Assembly (NCBI GenBank): GCA_905178155.1 | Contig: CAJINV010000008.1 | Coordinates: forward strand, 3,770,793 to 3,834,792 | Length of the DNA stretch: 64,000 nucleotides | Direction: 5' to 3' | Source: Amoebophrya sp. A120 | Taxonomy: Eukaryota > Sar > Dinophyceae > Syndiniales > Amoebophryaceae | Notes under the pieces: generated by a model | The model's input: the letters and a program-made list of their open reading frames with translations, nothing else | Database searches by the model: none | What the model was told of the DNA's origin: nothing | Translations under genes and position numbers: made by a program | In this document: positions 11,949 to 23,158 of the stretch, one piece after another | Numbering within the stretch: the stretch's first letter is position 1 | How the letters are laid out: each line of letters starts with the position of its first letter

Positions 11949-14900
11949 ATGGACGACACCTCTAGAGGGCACCACGAACCGCATCCAAAAAAGCACACCG
12001 TCTACGCCTGTGTTCGCTGCATCACTTGCGCGATCTGGTGGCGGTTGCTCCGCTTCCACGCATCGGAGTTCCGGGCTTTGTGCTGCTATTTGAATGAGAA
12101 AAGAAAGCGAAGATGTCGTAACCGACGACATCTTCAAGGACAGCACTCTCTACTACGTCGCGGTGGAAATAGGCACGGTCACAAGAGGCCGCTGCCTTGC
12201 GCGCGCCCACGGCACTTTGTGCTGGAGCGCTACATCACGGCAAGAAATGACCACCTGCGCGGACCAGAGGCGGAGAGGACAGCGAAGCCAACTAGTAGAG
12301 AAGTTTCTCATGATGTCGATGGCGATGTTGCCCGGTCTTCGCGTTCTTCAATAGGCAAAAGAACCAGAAGGAACACCGCAGACGCGTACATTGTGGACAT
12401 TTTTGACCGGGGGGCTGCGTCGTGCAATTATGGGGAGGAGCTACATAATTGTAATTCGCGTTGCCTGTTCGACGAGGAACAGGACTTTGAAAAAACACGA
12501 AGTGAAGATGAAGATCTTCATCGGAGCACAAGCTGTGATCAGCGCCACGTTCTTGGAGGCTACGTCGACGACTCCGGCTACGAGCCTTTTGATTTCGTGG
12601 ACAATTTGAAGCACTCACAAGGACGACAGCAGCATGATGTCGATGACAAAAAGTTTCCCATGTTGCAGCACGACCACACCGCCGCGGCTGCGTCGGGAGG
12701 TGGAGGTTCTTCGACGACGGAAAAAGCAAGACATTCTAGAGATGTTGAGCATTCCAATGCCTTTCTTGCAGATGAAGATGCGCAGACCGCGCTCGGGGGT
12801 GTGATATCCATATCCCAAAATGACGAAGACTATTTCCGGCCTTTCTACGTGGTTGCGGAGCGCAAGGAGGACGTAGAACTGGACAGCAGCGCCTCCGTTT
12901 GTTCATCTTCGCAAGAAGTTCTTGACAAGCATTTCTGGCCGCTCTTGGAAGATGGTGGTGCAACGGGACGACCACGAGGTGGATCATCCTCGCACATCAA
13001 CTCGTCTTGGCTACGGCACTTCTACGTACCTTTGCAGAAGGGGTACGATTGCGGCGCCATCAGTAGTTGTTCGTCTTCCTCCTGTACCGGAACTGGTACT
13101 AGGTCTCCGTGCGGGCTGTGCGTCCGCTGTGTGTTGCGCGAGAGCGACCAGAGGTTAGTGGACGCGCAGTATTGCAGTTCGCACTCCAGGACAGGCGTCC
13201 TCACTTCGTGTACCACGGCGGCAGGAGGAGCGACCACAAGCGCTAGTACCTTCGCCTCGGGAAGGAGTAGATCTTCGAAACTCGTCTGGAAAAATGAGCA
13301 AGGGCGGTCTCTACCACTACCAGGGGAAGTACATCATAATTCGGCACCTAGTCGCCCACCTGCTCAAGCGGCCGAGCTTGTTTCCGGCTACAGCCAACAC
13401 TCAAACCTGTTTCGCCGATTCTTGAACTTATTTCTTTCTCCGCCCGGAGGCCCTTGCGCTCCATCATCAACGTCTTCATATTTTCCCGCCACAAGAGAAG
13501 ATGAGGACCCTCGGCATTCCACCAGTCGCCGCGATCTGCTACAATGTGCAAGTAGAGATAGGAAGAACCTCAACTACGAGGAGAAGCAGCTCGTCGGGTA
13601 CTACTTCCCGCGATCCGGTCCCCGCGATTCGACCAACTACATCTATCGGCTGGGCGTGATTTTGGCTGCGGGCACGAGCAAGGACATGCCGATTCTCCGC
13701 GGACGGTTCCAGGTGTTCCGCAGCCTCGTCTGGCTTCCCCTGGCGCTGATTGGGTGGCTGAAAAAGGTGTACGTGAGGCATGAAGTCCGCGTTGAGAGGT
13801 GTGAGGTGGTCGTCGGAGGCGGGAGAAGGACGAGACAGAAACGGAAGAAAGGAAGTGGAAAACCACAAGGAAGTAAATCACGCAGCAGATGCGACAGGAA
13901 CGAGAGCGAGCAAGACCACCGCAATGTAGAGGACGATGAAGATGATCCTGACCGCGCTTTCACCGACGCGTGGGACCAAATTGTCGATGAGGTGTCATCT
14001 ACGCAATCACACCTGCGGCGGTCTTGCTGCGCACCGGCTACAGCTGATAATTTGCAGACAAGAACCGTGGGAAAATATCACCACACGGAAATCAAATGCG
14101 AATGGATCTGGCCTGTCACTCCTGCGGCCGAGGAAGATGGTACTAGTGGAGCAAGGAGGGAATGGGTGCTGTCGACATTGAAGCAATCTTGCAGCGATCT
14201 TTGGTGCGCCGTTCATAGATTTCTATTCCCGCAGTCAACGATTTTAACCGGTGGAGATGAGGATGAGGAACACCACATTGAAGAAGACATCACGGGCAAA
14301 AACCACCCAAAGTTGTCCGCGTCTCTGCACCGAGCGCTTGGGAAGTTTGCGGTCAGGAATTCGTCAGCGAAAGCTATTTTTCAGCACGAAAACGATCATC
14401 TTCAGGCAACATTTGATTCAAACGGTACATTGAAGGAGCTCGACCCGACCCTGGACAACCGCAACATGTCCTCTCCCGCAGACCAAACTTCCATCGTTTT
14501 CTTCCTGCACGGTGGCGCTTTCGTGCTGTGCGACCACGAGACGCACCGCTACGCCACGATAACCGCCGTGCAGATGTCCAGCTGCGTCCTGTTTGTTCCG
14601 AACTACCGCCGACCACCGGACGTTTGCATGGAGACCACGATCTGCGACTGTCTGAACGCGTACTTTTGCCTGCTGGAAGACTACAACATCTGCCCGAAAC
14701 GGGTTTCCTTCCTGGGCGATTCCGCCGGGGGCGCGCTGTGCTTGCAGGTGCTACTGCAGTTGCGAGACCAGGGCGAGCTCTACCAAAAAGTGCTGCGCGC
14801 CAGGTCGTCGTGGTCCTCAAGCGATGTTGAACAAGATGTTGTAAACGGGACGACAAGTTGTAGTTGTGGCCTGCTTGCCAAAAATGCGATCCACCTGAGC

Positions 14901-16469
14901 GAAAGAACTACAAGCATGCATGCGAATCATTACACGAGGTCCCATAGCCAGAGAAGATTGAGATCTCCCTCGCCCCCCCGAGGACGCGGATCTTACTTGT
15001 CCAGGAGCTCAACCACGTCCACATCTTCAAGAGCGTCAACATCCTCCGCCTCGACAGCAGCTGCACAAGAAGAGCACGAACTCCAGCCGCTACAGCGCGC
15101 ATCGTCTACTTCGGAGGTGCCGCTCCTGCCGAACAAGAATTCTTCTTGCAGTACTTCCTCAACAAGCTCGGAGCGGAGCACCCGCGCCCCCTGCAGTTCC
15201 ACCACAACTTCGCGGACGACCACGACCAGGTCCTCGGACAGCAGTCAAGTGGGCGGGCTGTACATGATGGACTCGACCACGAGCGAGAGTTGTAGCTCCA
15301 CCACCTCGGCAGGGGGAAATATCAAGCAAGTGAAGTTTTTTACGAAGGCCTCAAGCAACTGCGAAGTAGTGGACGAAAGGATGGAAGCGGGTCATGGTAC
15401 AACAACTGGGGAAAAAATAACAGAGAGGCAAACAAGGCTGTCTTCAGCACCTGCATATGTTCCCTGCTGCGTTCCATCTCCTGTGTCCTCTCTTCCTTCC
15501 CCGGCAGCGGACGACGTAAGGCGGTTGTCCATGACGAGCTCAACCAGGATAGTAACTGCTGGAGAAGAGCTGCGGCGGGCGCAGGAGGAGTCCTCGTCCT
15601 CGACTTCTGGTTCATCTCGACGTGGTGTTCTTGGCGGCGGAGACAACGCTAGAAATGATAATACACGTCGCCCGGCTGGTGTTGTTTCTCCTCGTCCATT
15701 AGGTGCCTCAGCTGCAGGCACAAGGAGATGGTCGCCGACGACGTGGTCCACCACGTCCACGCCACAGGAGGAACCGGAGCCGCAGCCCGAGGACCACGGC
15801 ATGACGAGCACCAGTCCAGGCGAGGACGAGAGGGACCACGAAGAACAGAAAGGTCGTGTCCAAGTTCATACCGCTCTCCTACCGAAATCCGTGTGTCTTC
15901 TGTCCCCCTGGGTGGACCTTTCCGCGGATTGGGACACGGACCGGTCCGCCAAGGTCAACCGCAGCCTCGACCTCTTCCGTCCAGAAACCATCAAACGCTT
16001 TGCCAACGCGGCCTGCACCAGCTTTCTCACGGAGAACGAGGCGACTGCCTTGCTGAGGGGGAAGGAAAATTCTGCGGGAGGTGCAGCTTCTACGCGAACT
16101 GTTGACAACAATAAAATGAAAAGCCGCGAGCGCGGCTCAGCAGTCGTAGATGAGAAGATGAACAAGTTCTACCCGCGCAAGAAATTTGACCTGCAGCACC
16201 CAGTGACCTCCGTGACTTTCGCGGAAAGAGGGTTCCACGACTTGCCACCCATGTTGGTCATGGTGGGCGAGCGGGAGTTGCTGCGGGACCAGATTGTGGC
16301 GTTTGTGCAGAAGCTGGTCCAGGCACCCTATTCGAGCGGGTCGCGCCCGAAAATCCGGTTCGAAATCTACCAGGATATGTGCCACGTTTTTCCGGGCTTT
16401 TACGGGATCCACCCCACGCCGGACCGCGCGTGGCAGTCCGTCGTTGACTTTTTGAAGAGACGAAATTGA
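11949..16469 (+). CDS. HSL-type alpha/beta hydrolase with giant disordered extensions (1,506 aa)
   Basis: This is an uninterrupted single-exon frame. Residues about 850-1500 carry an esterase/lipase domain of the hormone-sensitive-lipase (alpha/beta hydrolase_3) type: oxyanion motif HGGAF at about 853, nucleophile elbow GDSAGG (Ser about 924), late strand LSPWVDLS (about 1317), acid in GERELLRDQ (about 1446) and His in MCHVFPG (about 1478). All three catalytic positions are present, so carboxylester hydrolysis is likely; the substrate is unknown. The family core is usually near 300 residues. Here about 360 Ser/Thr/Arg-rich residues are inserted between the nucleophile and the acid strand, after an 850-residue N-terminus. 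A Cys/Trp-rich hydrophobic stretch near residues 17-45 could be a membrane anchor. ATG 11949 is the first Met of the frame. Confidence 0.85.
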   Translation: MDDTSRGHHEPHPKKHTVYACVRCITCAIWWRLLRFHASEFRALCCYLNEKRKRRCRNRRHLQGQHSLLRRGGNRHGHKRPLPCARPRHFVLERYITARNDHLRGPEAERTAKPTSREVSHDVDGDVARSSRSSIGKRTRRNTADAYIVDIFDRGAASCNYGEELHNCNSRCLFDEEQDFEKTRSEDEDLHRSTSCDQRHVLGGYVDDSGYEPFDFVDNLKHSQGRQQHDVDDKKFPMLQHDHTAAAASGGGGSSTTEKARHSRDVEHSNAFLADEDAQTALGGVISISQNDEDYFRPFYVVAERKEDVELDSSASVCSSSQEVLDKHFWPLLEDGGATGRPRGGSSSHINSSWLRHFYVPLQKGYDCGAISSCSSSSCTGTGTRSPCGLCVRCVLRESDQRLVDAQYCSSHSRTGVLTSCTTAAGGATTSASTFASGRSRSSKLVWKNEQGRSLPLPGEVHHNSAPSRPPAQAAELVSGYSQHSNLFRRFLNLFLSPPGGPCAPSSTSSYFPATREDEDPRHSTSRRDLLQCASRDRKNLNYEEKQLVGYYFPRSGPRDSTNYIYRLGVILAAGTSKDMPILRGRFQVFRSLVWLPLALIGWLKKVYVRHEVRVERCEVVVGGGRRTRQKRKKGSGKPQGSKSRSRCDRNESEQDHRNVEDDEDDPDRAFTDAWDQIVDEVSSTQSHLRRSCCAPATADNLQTRTVGKYHHTEIKCEWIWPVTPAAEEDGTSGARREWVLSTLKQSCSDLWCAVHRFLFPQSTILTGGDEDEEHHIEEDITGKNHPKLSASLHRALGKFAVRNSSAKAIFQHENDHLQATFDSNGTLKELDPTLDNRNMSSPADQTSIVFFLHGGAFVLCDHETHRYATITAVQMSSCVLFVPNYRRPPDVCMETTICDCLNAYFCLLEDYNICPKRVSFLGDSAGGALCLQVLLQLRDQGELYQKVLRARSSWSSSDVEQDVVNGTTSCSCGLLAKNAIHLSERTTSMHANHYTRSHSQRRLRSPSPPRGRGSYLSRSSTTSTSSRASTSSASTAAAQEEHELQPLQRASSTSEVPLLPNKNSSCSTSSTSSERSTRAPCSSTTTSRTTTTRSSDSSQVGGLYMMDSTTSESCSSTTSAGGNIKQVKFFTKASSNCEVVDERMEAGHGTTTGEKITERQTRLSSAPAYVPCCVPSPVSSLPSPAADDVRRLSMTSSTRIVTAGEELRRAQEESSSSTSGSSRRGVLGGGDNARNDNTRRPAGVVSPRPLGASAAGTRRWSPTTWSTTSTPQEEPEPQPEDHGMTSTSPGEDERDHEEQKGRVQVHTALLPKSVCLLSPWVDLSADWDTDRSAKVNRSLDLFRPETIKRFANAACTSFLTENEATALLRGKENSAGGAASTRTVDNNKMKSRERGSAVVDEKMNKFYPRKKFDLQHPVTSVTFAERGFHDLPPMLVMVGERELLRDQIVAFVQKLVQAPYSSGSRPKIRFEIYQDMCHVFPGFYGIHPTPDRAWQSVVDFLKRRN

Positions 16470-19262
16470 TGAGGTGATTGAAGCTGGTTAGTAGTGGAAG
16501 TTGATGTTGCGTCTGCGAGTGAGAACTCTCCGATTTTGAGGAACAAGAAGATCATGCAGAGCTCCATGATGTGTTTTTGATTTTGAAGCCATAACAATTG
16601 AGCCTATTCTGGAAAATAATAAAGAGAGGGGAGATCATGCCTCCGTCTTTATGTTTATTCATGGCGAGTACAGGAGTCTAACAAAAAATAAAAGATTGCT
16701 CAACTACTTGCTGTCCGTGTATTTGGCCGCGTGTTCCGTCGCATAGGTCGAAATGTCGCTGAAGATCTCGAATTCATACCATACCGGAATCAGCGGCCGC
16801 TTTCTTCTCTTTGGACGCCCGTCAGCTTATGGCTGCCGCGACAAGTCTCATGCGGAAGCGTCGCCCGGTCCGCAAAACCAAAACCGGGACGGGAAGCCCC
16901 TGAACCCGGCGGCCGTCCGATGTTGGAAACAGTCCGGCCGCTTTCAGCTCGAGCAGGCGGGAAACGTCGCGCAGCCAGTTGGCGGCGGCCCAGCGGGGCC
17001 GATCTTGGTGCCGCGCGAGAGCTTGGATTGCATGCGGGGCGCGGGCGTCCGTCGCGCACTTGCTGCGAGGCTTGGCCATGGAAGGGCTCCCGGAGTTCCA
17101 CGACTTCGATGAATGGGGGGCCGACCAGAGCGAGAACCCGAATGCCGTCCGCAGTCTGTTAGCGAGGGGGCGGGCGAGGTGTTGAACTTAATGCATGGCG
17201 GACGAAGGCGGCTCATTATCCTCATCGACCACCTCGGGCGGCCATAGCGTGCGTGGAACAAGGGAAGGCATCCTGGCAAAGGGGAAACCTACTCCCAGAA
17301 ATCCGTCCGTGAGGTCGCAAGGGCCGCTCGCTGTGACTTTGATTGCTGCCCAGGCCAAGCAATTTTCTCGCCGAGCAAATCGCGACGGACTTGCGTAAGA
17401 GTGGGGACGTTTTCGCAGCGGCCAGAGTGTGCAGCCCAGCAGCCGCGGGCACCGAGCGGCGTGCGTCGTCTGCTGTTTGTAGTGCCAATGAAGACGAACG
17501 AGGCGCGCAGCGTGGTGGCGGCGGCAGAGGATTTGGCGCCCCGCCTGCGGGCCGACAGGCTCAGTATCGCGCCCATGTGCTTCTATGCTTACTAATAACA
17601 CAGACCCGGAAGTGATGCAATGCATGGCAGTGCTCACACCTGGCGGCGGGCTAGACTGCCGCCGGGGCCAAAGCCAAAGGGTGGCGCCGGCGGGGCGGCC
17701 GCGCGCGGCTGCCGCAGGCAAGGGAACGCGCGAAGCGCGCCGGAGGCCTGACCTGGTGACCGAGTGCGCCCGCAGCTCTGTGCTGGGCAAGAAGTATGGC
17801 GGCGGTGCGAGCGATGTCAGCACCAAGACCATCCCGGACGAGAAGCAGACGGCGACAGCCCACGACCCGCAGGCCATCGGCATCCTCCTCGACGCCACCG
17901 AGGGAGGCCCTGGGTGCCGTGGCCCTTCTCGAGCCAGTGCCTTGCGAGGAGGGGGCCGCCCATGGGAAAGCACTGCCGGCCTGCCGGGCGGCAGCGTAGC
18001 GCGGTGGCGCGCTCTGTTATGAGCCACGTAGGGCAGCCGGGGGGGCACGGCGTCCGTCCGACCTCCCCCCCATCGGTGCGCTCCGGGGCCCTTCGTTTGC
18101 GATTTTCCCTGGCCTCTGGCTTCGCCCGCGGGCGCGGCCGCGGCTTGTCGCGCGGCGGGGCGGGGGCGGGCCCCCTCCGTCTCGATCGCCGCGCGATACA
18201 TAGGGCGGCCGTGGCGGGGCCCCGCCCCCCCCCCCCCCCCCCCCNNNNNNNNNNNNNNNNNNNNNNNNNNNNNNNNNNNNNNNNNNNNNNNNNNNNNNNN
18301 NNNNNNNNNNNNNNNNNNNNNNNNNNNNNNNNNNNNNNNNNNNNNNNNNNNNNNNNNNNNNNNNNNNNNNNNNNNNNNNNNNNNCCCCCCCCCCCCCGCC
18401 TCGGGGGGGCGGCGCGCCCGTTTTTTTTGTTGTGTGTGCGCCGGCTTTGTGTGTTGTTGCCTGCAGGGATGCCGGCTCGGCGTGAACAGTCCGAAAATGG
18501 TGGGCATCCTTGATGTGGTATGGGGAGGGCGCCGCGGCCAGCTTGCTTCCCTCGGAATGTAGGGCAGGCAGCCCCGCCGGCCTTGCAGGCAACGAACGAA
18601 CCAGGGGCGAAGCGCTTATGCGGGGCGACCGCTCGCCGGTTCGATGTATCGACTGCAATCAATCTTATTTGGCTTGCGTGGGACGGTTGGGAGTTTGGCC
18701 GTGGGCCGCTCTCTCGTGCGTGGCGCTCCTGCTTGCTCGCCCAGCGTCAGAGCCCAACCGAAAGTAGCTGACGTCGAGTGGGCGGCGAGGTCACTTGTTT
18801 ACAGGTGTGTAGTGAAGCTGGTTGCCTTGTGTTCCTCTTCATTTTGTGAGGTGTATTTCTCATCTGGTAGGCGGCGGACTAAGAATCACACATGCAAAAA
18901 TGTTCTTCGTTCGCAGGTGTGGTCCATCCGATGAGAGAACAGTCTGCTCCTATCAACAGCCGCATCGGTAGAAGTATGATTTTTTTTTGTCACAACGAAC
19001 TTCATGATTTCTCAGTAGCTAGTACTTGCCTTGCATCAAAAATCTATCAGTATCTTCAGACCATAAGCATGCGCAAAAGTTACGGCACGTACGTAGGAGG
19101 TTCAGAGGACAACTCAGGCAAATCTGGCGCCTGCTTTTACTTCGGTGCATCTTGTTGTCGTGCCAGTTCGACGTATTATCCCGTTTCTAACGCCTCGGTA
19201 CTAGCTCCTTATTGTTGACACTCTCTTTCGTTTTTCCTGCCAAACCCCATCAAATAGAAACA
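16470..19262. other. GC-rich non-genic region with assembly gap
   Basis: After a short AT-rich 3' flank (possible AATAAA-type signal near 16617), composition rises sharply between about 16780 and 18770. Long open frames exist on both strands, but high GC content explains them. A few segments (for example + strand 17760-17920) look slightly more protein-like. I find no domain or splice support and call no gene. From 18780 the sequence returns to normal composition before the next gene. Confidence 0.5.
18225..18397. other. Assembly gap inside a poly-C tract
   Basis: A run of 20 C (18225-18244) is followed by 140 N (18245-18384) and 13 more C (18385-18397). Both gap edges are the same homopolymer, so the true sequence may simply be a long poly-C/poly-G run or a GC-rich repeat that stopped the assembler. 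Any reading frame across it is meaningless. Confidence 0.95.
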
Positions 19263-19595
19263 ATGGCGGCAACCGCAACGTCCAACTCCACCTCGGCGAG
19301 CTCCTTTTTCGGTTCGTTCTTCGACGATTTCAGTCTCCTTCCCCCGGACTGGGAGCCGCGGCACAGTTTTCTCTCCGTGCACCCCAAGGAGATGCTGCAG
19401 GCGTTTGTGAACCTCGTGGACCCCCGGCAGGCGAAAAAGAAGCTCGAGAATCTGTTCATGGGAAACAACGGCCAGGACGGTGTGGTTTTTTTCGCTGTGG
19501 CCGTGGTGTTTTTCACCTTGCTGAGGCTCTACACGCGGCGGGTGCGGAACAAAATAGCCTCAGGCCTGGAGGCGGAGGGGGTAAAGAAGGAGTGA
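19263..19595 (+). CDS. Small single-pass membrane protein (110 aa), unrecognised
   Basis: The frame is intact from ATG 19263 to TGA 19595. The N-terminus is Ser/Thr/Ala-rich. A middle part (residues 25-65) with PPDWEPRHSF and a Lys-rich helix is followed by one clear transmembrane segment (about residues 73-90, VVFFAVAVVFFTLLRLY) and a short basic tail. The order suggests an N-out or tail-anchored small membrane protein. It is an isolated gene between non-genic regions, on the same strand as all others, with codon use and initiation context (AACAATGGC) unlike the surrounding noise. No family recognised. Confidence 0.6.
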   Translation: MAATATSNSTSASSFFGSFFDDFSLLPPDWEPRHSFLSVHPKEMLQAFVNLVDPRQAKKKLENLFMGNNGQDGVVFFAVAVVFFTLLRLYTRRVRNKIASGLEAEGVKKE

Positions 19596-20788
19596 AGATG
19601 CGGTGGGTGGTTCCTTCTTGTTGCGACGAAAACCTTTTTTGAGCGGCTGTCTGGAGGTGTGTGTGTGTGTTTGTTCTTGCTGCTCAAAAAGAAGTAATCG
19701 CCTTCGTTGTGCGTCCCTGTACGGTCACAGGAAGAAATAAGTGCCTACAAATAGGACGGCGACAACTTCGGCAGCTTGATCGAGAGACAGATGAAGCAGA
19801 GGAGCGCAACATCATCAAGGTGCAGCCGGTTCTTCTTGGCGTGGTCTTCTACGTATTGCCTGTACTTCTGGGTGGAGGAAGAGAGTCCATTGCGGCGGAA
19901 AATCAAGCGGCCTGCAGTTTTGCGGACTAACGCAAGTCGTGCGCATCTCTTTCAGCATCACGCGGTGACGAGACAGATGTGAGACGAAGTGCTAATGATG
20001 AATTCAAATTCTTGCTGGGCGACGACCCGAAATGGACCCACTAAATCGTTGTTCTAGTGAATCGTTGTTCTTGCTTAAGTACAAGGAAGCGACGTCTTCA
20101 GTAGATTCAATGCGCTTTTGTCGTCCACATTGGTCGCTACATTGCACAGAATGAAACAGGGAAGATGAAGAACAAATTGGAATTGCGGACCGCTGCAGCT
20201 GCATTGCAGCGTGCTCCTCTGCATCGTCTGCAGGTTTTGTTGAAGCGCTAGCGGCAGTGCCGGCGTCAAGTACGACCATAAACGTATTTTTGTTCACCGT
20301 GATGGTTTCGCCTTTTCTTCTTTCCAAAGCGAAGCTTCTGGCTGAAATGGAAATCGAAGACACATCGAGGTATGTGCGAAAGTATGGATCCTCCAGAGTA
20401 TCATCATCATGAGTCCTACTCGACCCTTATTTGGTTCTTGTACGACGCTCCTGTCAAGCTCAAGTATGTAAATTTACTCCGAAAGCGGGGGTCGTAGGGT
20501 CCGGGCCCATCCAGAACTTGCGCAGTACTTCGCCGCGGATGTTTCGCCTCTGGAATTTCAGAGCCTGTCAGGCACAAGATGGAGTGGCCTTGCGAAGCTA
20601 ACAAGTGCTCCCAGTGTCGCACTCCGCGAAACGGAGCCGGGCTGCTGCACTGAGGTCGCCCCGGGGTCGGCCCCAAATGCTATGCGCCGCGCCAACATTT
20701 TGCGCCGGCAGAGGCTTCGGTGTGTCGGCGCCGCGCGCGCCTTCTCCTTGCTAGTTGCCCAAACCAGGCCGCGAAGACAGGCCGCAGG

Positions 20789-21080
20789 GACCGCCCGTTG
20801 GTGGCTTCAATTCCAGAGGCATTTCGTTGTCTCCTTGCACACTTGTGCACTTCGCGCAAATGAGCTGCTGTGGCAGCGCCATCGCGTAACGCACGTTACA
20901 CGGCGGCTCTCTGTTTCACTTGTGCCTTCCCGGCCGTGTCAATAGTGCTCCCCGTGGCGGCCGCTTTAATTTCAGAGGCATGCCCTTGCCTGTATGCACG
21001 CTCGCGCACGTTGCAAAAAGCTTGCCACCGCCGTGCCATCGTGTAACGCACGTTCTTACACGACGGCCCTCTGCTCCGCC
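20789..21080. repeat. Diverged tandem duplication, unit about 157 bp, with palindromic core
   Basis: Unit 1 (about 20789-20926) and unit 2 (about 20946-21080) align through TTCAATTCCAGAGGCAT / TTTAATTTCAGAGGCAT, then GCCATCGCGTAACGCACG / GCCATCGTGTAACGCACG and a Cys/Pro-codon-like tail. The core palindrome recurs at 23882-23899 in perfect form. Confidence 0.65.
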
Positions 21081-21529
21081 GCAGCCCCCTTCGCGTGTGG
21101 GGAGCTGTGTGCGAAAAGCCTTGCCGCTTTGGGTTGTAAGGAGGCGCCCTCGTCCTCTCCTCGTCTGGGTAAGGCGCCCGCCAGCTAGCCATAAGAGGGG
21201 CAAGGCGCTGCTGGCTCGCCTGCCGGGCTGCGTCTCTCACTCTTGGTAAGTGAGCAGCGGCCCTCGCCGTCGCCTTCGTGCCCTGGTTAGAGGAGGTGCG
21301 CCACTGTGCTCACCCTCGCTCGCTGCAAACAGGCGACGGCCCTTCTGTTTTGTTCCTGATGCGCCCCACCGAGAGGATTTCATTTTCTTGTGGCTTGTGC
21401 TGGTTATTTCCATTTGTTCTGCCGCTTCTGATCTGCCGCTCGGTGGGTGCTCTGCTTCTTTCAGAGCTGCGGTCGGATCTTGGCTTGGTCATCCGCAACT
21501 TCTTTGGAGATTCGGTGTGAAGCTTCGTC

Positions 21530-21745
21530 CGGAACTTTTTCCACGATTGTCTCAGAACTTGGTTCAGAACTTGCAAAAAACTTGTTTTGGAACTTGCAAA
21601 GTTTTTTTTTTGGGCTTTTCTTTTTTTCTCGTTCCGCGATGGGATAGCCAATTTTTCGCCTTTCTTTTTCGGTCTGCGAAGCGTTTTTCTGCAAGTTCCG
21701 AGACAAGTCTTCGGACAAGTTCCGAGACTAGGTCCGGAAAAAGTT
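21530..21745. repeat. Foldback of AAGTTCCGA-type short repeats
   Basis: The left arm (about 21530-21602) holds repeated GAACTTG units beginning CGGAACTTTTTCC. The right arm (about 21689-21745) holds the complementary CAAGTTCCGAGAC units and ends GGAAAAAGTTCCG. The 85-bp spacer is very T-rich. Related units continue to about 21800 (GACAAG, GAACAAG) and appear near 24316-24345. Confidence 0.6.
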
Positions 21746-23040
21746 CCGAAACAAGTGCCGCGGCAAATTTCTGAACAAGCCCCAGAGCAAGTAGCCCCGG
21801 AACAAGGCCCGGGGCAAAGCTCCTGCGTGTGCAGGGGCCCCGCGGGCAGGCTTCTGGGGCATTGGTTTCGGAACAAACTAGCTAGGCCCGTTACGTGGCC
21901 CATGAGGGTGGTCCGGGCCGTCGCGCCGGCAGGAGTGTGACGTCGGTCTGAGGTCTGACCTTCGCCACTGCCAGCGGGTCACGTCCTCTGGGAGGGGGCG
22001 GTGCTCTGGTGTGATCCGGTTAGAAGGCCTCGCAGCTTTAAAGGGCGGCCGTCGGACCGCCCAGGGGCGGGGCTTCCGGGACTCTGAAGAAAGGGCAACG
22101 GGGTTTCATGGCGTCGGAGGCAGCCTGGGTGCTGGCTCGGCGCAGCCAAGCAAGCTTGTCTCCCCCGCGGCGCCCGGTGTGGATGTGCCGGCCCCTGTCG
22201 TCGGGTGGGCCCGCGGAGACTGTTTCTATTTTGTTGTCATTGCGCGCGCGCCCGAAGCGCTTTGTTTTAGAGGCCGTACGATTAATGGACCCCCTTTTCG
22301 GTACCGAAAAGGGGGGGGTAGGTGCGGTCGGTCATCTGGCCGCGTCCAAAAATGGTCGCGTCCCTCCGGACCCGACCGATTTTCGGAATTTAAAAATCGA
22401 AAACGCAAACGCGTAACTCCCCCAACCCGGCGAAATAAGTTCTGTTTTGTTTTCTGTGGTTTCTCAGCGGTTATAATCTCTGCTGCTGCGGTTCCTGCAG
22501 CGGCGTGGCTGGAAGTAGAACAGAACGAAACAGAACAACATAAGTTTCGTGGAGCGCACACAGCGCGCGCGTGGATTGGCTTATGTTTGCAACAACGCAA
22601 GAAGCATCAGGCGCACGCCGTGCGCGCGCAAACTGAAAAAAAAAAAATGCCGCGCGCGCCGCGTGCGCGCGGCGAAGAGCATGCGTCGTGCATGGCTATG
22701 TCAGGACGCTGCGAAGCATTTGCACACAGCTGGAGCTGGCTTCGTGCAGTTCGATGCACTTCTACTTCAGCAGGCCCACTGCAAATAATAAAGAAAGAAG
22801 CAGCCGCAGCACAAAGAAAGAGCCTTCGAGTAATTTACTAGGGCCTTAGAGCCTATAGACAGCAGTAAAAAGACAACTCTAGAAAAAAAAGGGCCCGCAC
22901 AGCAGGGCAGATCGGGCTTCGTGCTGTTGAATGAAGTAAATACTTTGAAAAGAAAAAGGCGCTCCCCCACGGCAAGAAAGACACTTTTAGTCGTGCAGAA
23001 CTATGCTCCAAGCTTGCAAAGATATCGGCTCGCCCCCGTG

Positions 23041-23099
23041 GTTGAAGTGGCCACCTCAACTTTTCCACAAATGGAAAGAATTGAGATGGTCGCTTCAAC
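23041..23099. repeat. 28-bp-arm foldback inside the TIR element
   Basis: GTTGAAGTGGCCACCTCAAC followed by TTTTCCA is mirrored, after a CAAA loop, by TGGAAAGAATTGAGATGG and TCGCTTCAAC, with about five mismatches. The transcript would form a compact hairpin of miRNA-precursor size. Confidence 0.65.
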
Positions 23100-23158
23100 A
23101 GCCCGAGGTCGGTTGGGGTTGTGCAGTCCTGCGCTACAAATTGCTGCCTCCTCGTGAT

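Noticed and set aside
17188-18507. Long open frames on both strands across the GC-rich island and N gap
   Set aside because: They run through 140 unknown bases and poly-C, are Arg/Pro/Ala/Gly-biased on both strands as expected from GC content, and have no domain.
18600-18680. tRNA-like GGTTCGA segment
   Set aside because: No acceptor, D or anticodon stem can be built around it.
20004-20363. 119-codon frame on the - strand
   Set aside because: No motif, no splice partners, no neighbour support; it would be the only - strand gene.
21310-21903. Cys/Gly-repeat frame on the - strand (CPGPCSG, GTCFGT-like repeats)
   Set aside because: The periodic peptide is a translation of the AAGTTCCGA-type DNA repeat, not a conserved repeat protein.
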